Shown here: in pieces, positions 58,700-64,000 of the stretch
Layout of the letters: each line of letters begins with the position of its first letter
Position numbering within the stretch: position 1 is the first letter of the stretch
NCBI RefSeq assembly: GCF_040115645.1
Contig: NC_089551.1
Coordinates: forward strand, 744,001 to 808,000
Length of the DNA stretch: 64,000 nt
Direction: 5' to 3'
Source of the DNA: Euwallacea fornicatus
Lineage: Eukaryota; Arthropoda; Insecta; Coleoptera; Curculionidae
Notes under the pieces: model-generated
What the model was told of the DNA's origin: nothing
The model's input: only the letters and a program-made list of their open reading frames with translations
Database searches by the model: none
Translations under genes and position numbers: made by a program

Positions 58700-60650
58700 T
58701 TAAAGCACCGTAAGGCCGTAAGGCCTCAGACATACATTTTGGGGCAAGGGTGGTTATATCGAAACGTCTTCCAGTGTGGCACTGCACAATCCCCAGAAGT
58801 CTGATCCCACGTTTCGAAATCACCCATCAACTTCTGACCCTCGACTCGGGGGTAAAGTGAGAAACGCAACCCTTGGGCTATAATATCTTTATTAACCTCA
58901 CATCCTCCATTCGCTTTATTCACGATACAAAATCGAAACAATTATTATTCAAACGAATCTAGAATTATCCGAGTTGGTTAATGAACATTTTGTGCTTGAA
59001 CTACTCGTAGTTTCTCTCGAAGTTATACTCAGGAATATTCCAAAAACTGTTTTTACCCAATAGAAAAACTATGGTGAATAACTCATCTACGTGTGTAACG
59101 TCATTAAAATATTTACACCGACTAGAAGAGAAACTCGATAATAATAATAATAATTTCGAACGAATATGAATGTCTTTATTCCTAACGTGAGATTCACTTG
59201 TGGCACATGTTATTATGAGTATTCCCTAACAATATTCGAATCACAAAAATCATAGAGAGCTTATTTATTACGAAAATACATCCTGAAGAGAGAGGGATAG
59301 ACTGAAACCTACATATACAAACTATACTTAATAGAGAGAATAACGTCCTCGATATGTTATGCAGGCATAATGGCCCTAATAATAACTTTGTATGTATTAG
59401 AGTATCAAAATACAGGGTGATGGGTCAAACTATTAACTGAACATTTGTAGGTTAAGGAATATTTGACATCACCCTATAGGGAGAGAGACCTTAACAGTAA
59501 AATTACAACTCATCATGGAAAAATTGCTTCCATCCTTACGTCTACTACTGTACAAAAAATAAAGGACAACAGAAATGTTTACACCAAAAGGTCGCAGGGC
59601 GGCACAAATCCGAGTAGGTCCGATATCATTAAGTTTATTACTGTGCAGTGGTTGAGCTGTCGTATGGTACATTACCAAAGAGTTGCAGTGGTTTGTGTCC
59701 ACCCTGTGGTAAACGATTTATACGTAAAAATAAATGTATTACTGCCCGTGTGCCGTGAGGCCTAAAACTAAACTTATTCTATAACAAGAGTAAATTATAG
59801 CAGTCGCGTGTAATATTTTCCCTATTTCTCGTTTTCTGGAATCGTTTAAAATCAAAATAAAACGTAAAATAAAAATATAATAGCGAACCGAAATATAGTT
59901 AGAGTATACAGGGCGGCAGGAAAGGATTTCAGGTGGCACGTGACCCTGCTTGTCAATAAAAACAAAAAAAAAACAGTCGTGATGTCCGAATAACTAAAGA
60001 AAAATTGTAAAACAAAAAGAGATAAAAAATAAGTTAGAGAGCAAGGTTAGATGAGCTATCACAAGGGCTTAAATTAATGTGAGTTACAGCTCTTTGGCTC
60101 CAATTCGTCTCTTAACTTTGTGCTTAACTTGTGCTCGTACGCCGTACACAAAATAAACAATTACACAAAAACGAAAACAGCAGTTTTGAGTATTTTGATG
60201 ATTTGTTCATAATCGTAGGCCCTAGGTAGATGCAGATATGTCTAGTAGGGTGCGAATCTGTTGTAGCCACTGCGATATACGGCTGCCTGCAAAACAATAA
60301 TCATGTACTCGAGAGAAGGATCGTGTGGGTTTCCTCGTGGCCAAATTACCAGGAGGAGGCATGCAAAATTAGATATCGGTACTACCTTACGTATACAATA
60401 ACACCCTTTAGTATTGGAACTCTTTGAATAACAAATTTCTGAGGCTCTCTACGATTCTGTTAGTATTATCACCCTGTTCCCGATCTCCGCTCTGAAATAA
60501 GATCAACAGGGTGTCCCAGAAAAATTCAAGTCATCTTTATTTACTGTCGGGAACAAAAATGACCGATTATTTTTTTGCGGATTTGCCGCCCAACTCCGCA
60601 CAAAACTAAGATAAATCCATGCAAAGAAGGTGTCAGGCGCCCCCGGCGTA
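58700..60650 (-). other. Probable Rbfox1 3' UTR and downstream flank
   Basis: AT-rich, frame-poor sequence after the Rbfox1 stop at 60,651-60,653. Minus-strand poly(A) hexamers (TTTATT) occur at 59,175-59,180 and elsewhere, so a 3' UTR of up to about 1.5 kb is possible. It contains a TGCATG on the minus strand at 60,618-60,623 and another at 60,360-60,365. Repeat termini (ACAGGGTG near 59,414 and 60,508, ACAGGGCGG near 59,909) show mobile-element fragments inside it. Confidence 0.45.
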
Positions 60651-63600
60651 TCAGATACCCACCCCATAACCAGCCATTGGTCCGATTCCATGTCCTAAAT
60701 AGGGGTCCGTCGCGTAGTCCCTGCCGTATCCAACCGCTGCTGCGTATCCGGCTACCGGCTGTGCCGCTGCAGCCGCTGCTCCATATCGCGCCGCCACTGC
60801 AGTGTACGTAGCCGCCGCCGCTGCGTAGCTAGCCTGCGGGGCAGTCGACAGGGGCGTTTTTAGTAAGGGGGCTGCCGCTGCGGCTGCTGCCGCCGCCTAA
60901 AACAATACAGGCCATGCACAGCCATGCATATCTAAAGCGCCATCTAGAGGTGGGGCAGTGTGTAGGCTGTGTGTTTAACGGTAGAAAGGACTCCGCGGAC
61001 AGCGTCCAGTCGAGAGGGGACGTCTCGCGTTTCGGCTCTTGTCCCGTGTAAATTTTGACCACCGACGAGAGCGCCGCGAGACGAACCGCGGTGGCAAAAC
61101 GCAACCTCGGCTGTCACGACTTGTCATTCTCTAAGTCAAAATTGCTTATGTTCGCGTTTTGCCCGCCAGAGGCCGCATTCAATTTTAAAACCACATCGAC
61201 TAAAATCGACGTACGGGCAATTTACTGCGATTGGGAGCGACGTCGACGCCGTCCCGCCGCCTTTGAGTAACACCGCGCCGAAATTGACCATCGGCATTAC
61301 CAATGACGAAGTGGCGGTGCAAAGTTACTGAGCGCATTTCAATGGGTCTAGATGTGGCTAATGACTGTCGTGCGGCAGTAGCTTGATTTCCATTACTCGT
61401 TTGAATACGCAGTTTGTTCCATATCGACCAAAATTCAAATCAATCCATATGGAGCAATCCACATATCAATCAACACGGAAGTGAGCACCGCACTGCGTTT
61501 CGTTGGATATTACAGTTATGGCGGTTTCCACCGAACTCACCGGCCCCTCGGACGGCTACTGTCTCATTATTTATCGACGCGTTAAACAAACTTCCGAGGC
61601 GAGTAGTTCGATGGAATTCGCCGACACAGAATCTGTCAAATAGGCATTCCCAGTCGTTTGTCTCTTCATTAGACGTTGACAGAAACAGCTCGACAGAAAT
61701 GGCCTGACAGCTCGGTTGACACATATAAGTCACATGTACAATTATCATCAAAGCTGACCCCATATTAAATTATATACATAAACAGACCGCTCTCAAAAAA
61801 TAGTCGAAACGGCACATTTTCTGATGATTTTTGGGAGTTCGTATGACGAAAGGGTTACGAAAATCTGGTTCCTGAAATTTCTCTTTTCCGGGGCAAAAAC
61901 ACCCAGTTTACGTCACCGCTTCTGCAAGAAGTGGCCTTTCGGACATCATTTAATTCGTTTAAATAGGGAGAGGTGTTTGCCAATAATCGTTGCCACAAAG
62001 CGAGCAGATGATGGACATTTTTGCGTGGCACTTTCCTTTGCCCCTGTATAGCGTCCAGATATTTTGGTCGAGAATTTGCCCGTTCGTCTGTGATTCCCGA
62101 ATCAACCGACTTCCAGCGGCTGCTTTGTCGGATAAAATCACCGAAAATTTTGCCGTTCCGGTTTTTTTTTTGAGCAGTTTTCTTACACCAACATTTAGGA
62201 AAACGGAACAGCTCATAGACACATATTACACACATATTTACAGAGAAACGCCCAAAAAACCCATCCACATTCCCATATTTTTACGAATTTTCTGGGCCTT
62301 AGATGCTGGCTCTGATACCGATCAAAGATCAAGGTTCCCGATGCGATGGGAGCAAAAATTCGAAAGCTACCGGCCATTATTTGCAATTAATATAAATTGA
62401 TTACAAATTCCCAAACTGCAATAATTCATACGAACAACAGCTGCATGCTGTTACGTCCGACCCATAGAAAATGATTGGAATGAAACCAATATTGCTTACA
62501 ATAGCAGGAATCTTTTTACCACAAGGCCGATTTTTCAAATTCTCCTGGGGCCCGATTCTCGACGCGACGCACCGCAATGCGTCAGCAGGGGCACGTCGAA
62601 AATCACGTGCGCCTACTATCGTTAACGTCCCTCAAGTCAATACCGTTTTGACAGGCGACTGTGACGTAACCCGGCGGGAACCCTTCTGCTCGCCGGAATA
62701 CAGAATCGGGGCCCGATTCTTGAACCTGGAGAGCGGAAAGTTCCCCGGAAATGACGTCACAATGTTAAAACGATGCAGACGTGTGCAAAGTCAGCGAAAA
62801 ACGTGTGATTTGAACGAATTTCCCGGGGGAGCATTGAGCTGCGTGTCCAAGAATCGGGCCACAGGTCGAGATAAGGACGGGATTTTGCGCGGTCCGGCCC
62901 AGTCATGTGATGAAATTGTCTTATCTTAGTCCTTTTAGGACGTTTTACCTTAATAAAAATATGAATAACGCACATTTATACGAAAAAAGATTCTTCTCGT
63001 CCATCCGCCATCCGGCGATACGAAAGGCCAAAATTCTACTTTTTTCTTAGAAAACACAGTGTAATCGCCCTCACGAGCCCATGGTCACTCACCCATTCAT
63101 TATCCCCCCCCCCTCCCTTAATCGCGGCACTGAACTGCCTCCGCGATCGACGCCAAATTTCAAAACCTCGTGGAGCTACTTTCGCCACTTCTGGCAGTCT
63201 TAAACCCCCACTTTTTCATACAGAACACCCCATATATCGAGCACCTTTCTGGACGTGCTCGACCCTGAGCACCTCACCGGACGACCTGCCGATGAAATCG
63301 CCGAAGGACGGACGCACGAACCGACCTCTTTTTACAGTTACGTGTGTCCTTACCTGGAGCCTGGTTGCGTAATTGGGGTCAGCAGCGTGAGCGGCCAAAA
63401 ACGGGTCGTAGTAGACCCCTCCCTCCACCGGGAGGGTGTTCAATACAGGAGTGTACCCCAAAGCGCCTGCCAGAGGTGGTCGGGCAAAGGCAGCGGCCGC
63501 AGCAGCCGCCGCCGGATAGGCGGCACGCGCCCTTCCGCGCTGAATCGCCGCCACACCCGCTCTTAGGGCGGCCGCGTCTGCCGGCCAGGGAATCACAGGA

Positions 63601-63794
63601 ACTAGAGGAGAAGGTTTGTCTCGTTAGATTCAGTGTTGAGTTGCGTTTTTTTGGTAGTTTGAAAGGTGGAGGTGTTCGCTCTTGCGAGTTTTCATGGAAA
63701 AAGTGTAAGGGCGGCCTAGTAAAAGGTCCAGTTTCTTACCTGTAGGAAGTGCCGGGGGTTTTTTGGTTTGTACTCTAGCTGTCGCATTGTTTAC
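60651..63794 (-). CDS. A2bp1: RNA-binding Fox-1 homolog (Rbfox1/A2bp1), last three exons, 5' end outside window
   Basis: Splicing regulator that binds UGCAUG through one RRM. Exons on the minus strand: 63,740-63,794, 63,354-63,601, 60,651-60,896 (TGA 60,651-60,653); frames join. The first encodes VNNATARVQTKKP, the end of the RRM (IEVNNATARVMTNKK in vertebrates). The second starts VPVIPWP and is Ala-rich with YYDPFLAAHAADPNY. The third is Ala/Tyr-rich and ends GRDYATDPYLGHG then MAGYGVGI, comparable to the vertebrate ADPYHHALAP-TYGVGAM end. The upstream RRM and N-terminus lie beyond the right edge. Vertebrate and fly orthologs splice this region alternatively, so other exons may exist in the 60,897-63,353 intron. 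Confidence 0.9.
60897..63353 (-). other. Rbfox1 penultimate intron
   Basis: A 2.5-kb intron, CpG-rich near both exons. Two UGCAUG motifs lie next to its acceptor. I see no further exon with frame, splice sites and homology, although alternative exons cannot be excluded. Confidence 0.5.
60913..60928 (-). promoter_or_regulatory. Paired UGCAUG Rbfox-binding motifs before the last exon
   Basis: On the transcribed (minus) strand TGCATG occurs at 60,923-60,928 and 60,913-60,918, 16-32 bases upstream of the last exon acceptor. Rbfox proteins bind exactly this hexamer, and intronic sites upstream of an exon usually repress its inclusion. In the gene encoding Rbfox itself this points to autoregulation (inference). 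Confidence 0.65.
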
Positions 63795-64000
63795 CTGGTC
63801 AAAAAATAAGAAATCCGATCAGTTACCATCGACAGGCGATCTAATACACCCACTTGTCTTCATCCTACCGTTGACGTGTTATTGGCAATTTTAGAGGAGC
63901 AACCGAAGACAAGTGCTTGCATTAGATGTCGGGCAAGGACCTGCTACGGCTGACCAAAGCAGACATCGCCCGAACCATAATTGCTACAGTTAACTGACTA
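63795..64000 (-). other. Start of an upstream Rbfox1 intron (runs off window)
   Basis: Sequence 5' of the exon at 63,740-63,794 on the minus strand. It ends in a TTTTTTGACCAG acceptor and contains no recognised exon before the window edge. Confidence 0.6.

Overview
The window is nuclear DNA of an insect, most probably a beetle (inference). It has GT-AG genes with many short introns, seven recognisable animal genes, and a dense load of repeats ending in ACCCTGTA together with degenerate transposase tails of the kind common in beetle genomes. No bacterial or viral gene is visible.

Layout. Bases 1 to about 33,000 hold no gene I can support. This CpG-rich, gene-free stretch contains microsatellites, diverged repeat monomers (7.7-9.2, 21.0-22.5 and 25.3-26.1 kb), relics of DDE transposases (13.9 and 26.1 kb), a pogo-like terminal-inverted-repeat element (26.5-27.3 kb), and at least six long palindromic (foldback) elements at 13.1, 17.6, 18.5, 19.8, 21.4 and 31.8 kb. 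Three of these lie end to end between 17,646 and 20,657.

From 33.1 kb to the right edge the window is gene-dense and more AT-rich. In order: Pde9 (cGMP-specific phosphodiesterase, +, 33,100-44,264, ten coding exons that join in frame to 923 codons, the first intron being GC-AG); Sec63 (ER translocon J-protein, -, 46,613-49,467); RpL4 (ribosomal protein uL4, +, 49,947-53,018), divergent from Sec63 and carrying three U18-like box C/D snoRNAs plus a fourth candidate in its introns; Drc5/Tcte1 (axonemal nexin-dynein regulatory complex LRR protein, -, 53,287-55,473); an HSD17B10-like short-chain dehydrogenase with altered active-site residues (-, 55,577-56,548); ATP synthase delta subunit (+, 57,423-58,089); and the 3' end of Rbfox1/A2bp1 (-, 60,651-63,794, continuing beyond the right edge).

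The genes are not an operon. Shared arrangement exists only as divergent promoter pairs (Sec63/RpL4, SDR/ATP synthase delta) and a very tight tandem pair (SDR then Drc5, about 100 bp apart). The most interesting signals are the foldback cluster, the triplicated U18 snoRNA with an expanded Lys-rich repeat tail in RpL4, a perfect 21-bp hairpin just after the RpL4 stop, the pseudoenzyme-like SDR, and paired UGCAUG motifs upstream of the last Rbfox1 exon that suggest autoregulation. All exon boundaries were read by eye from splice consensus, reading frame and remembered family sequence; no alignment or RNA data were available.
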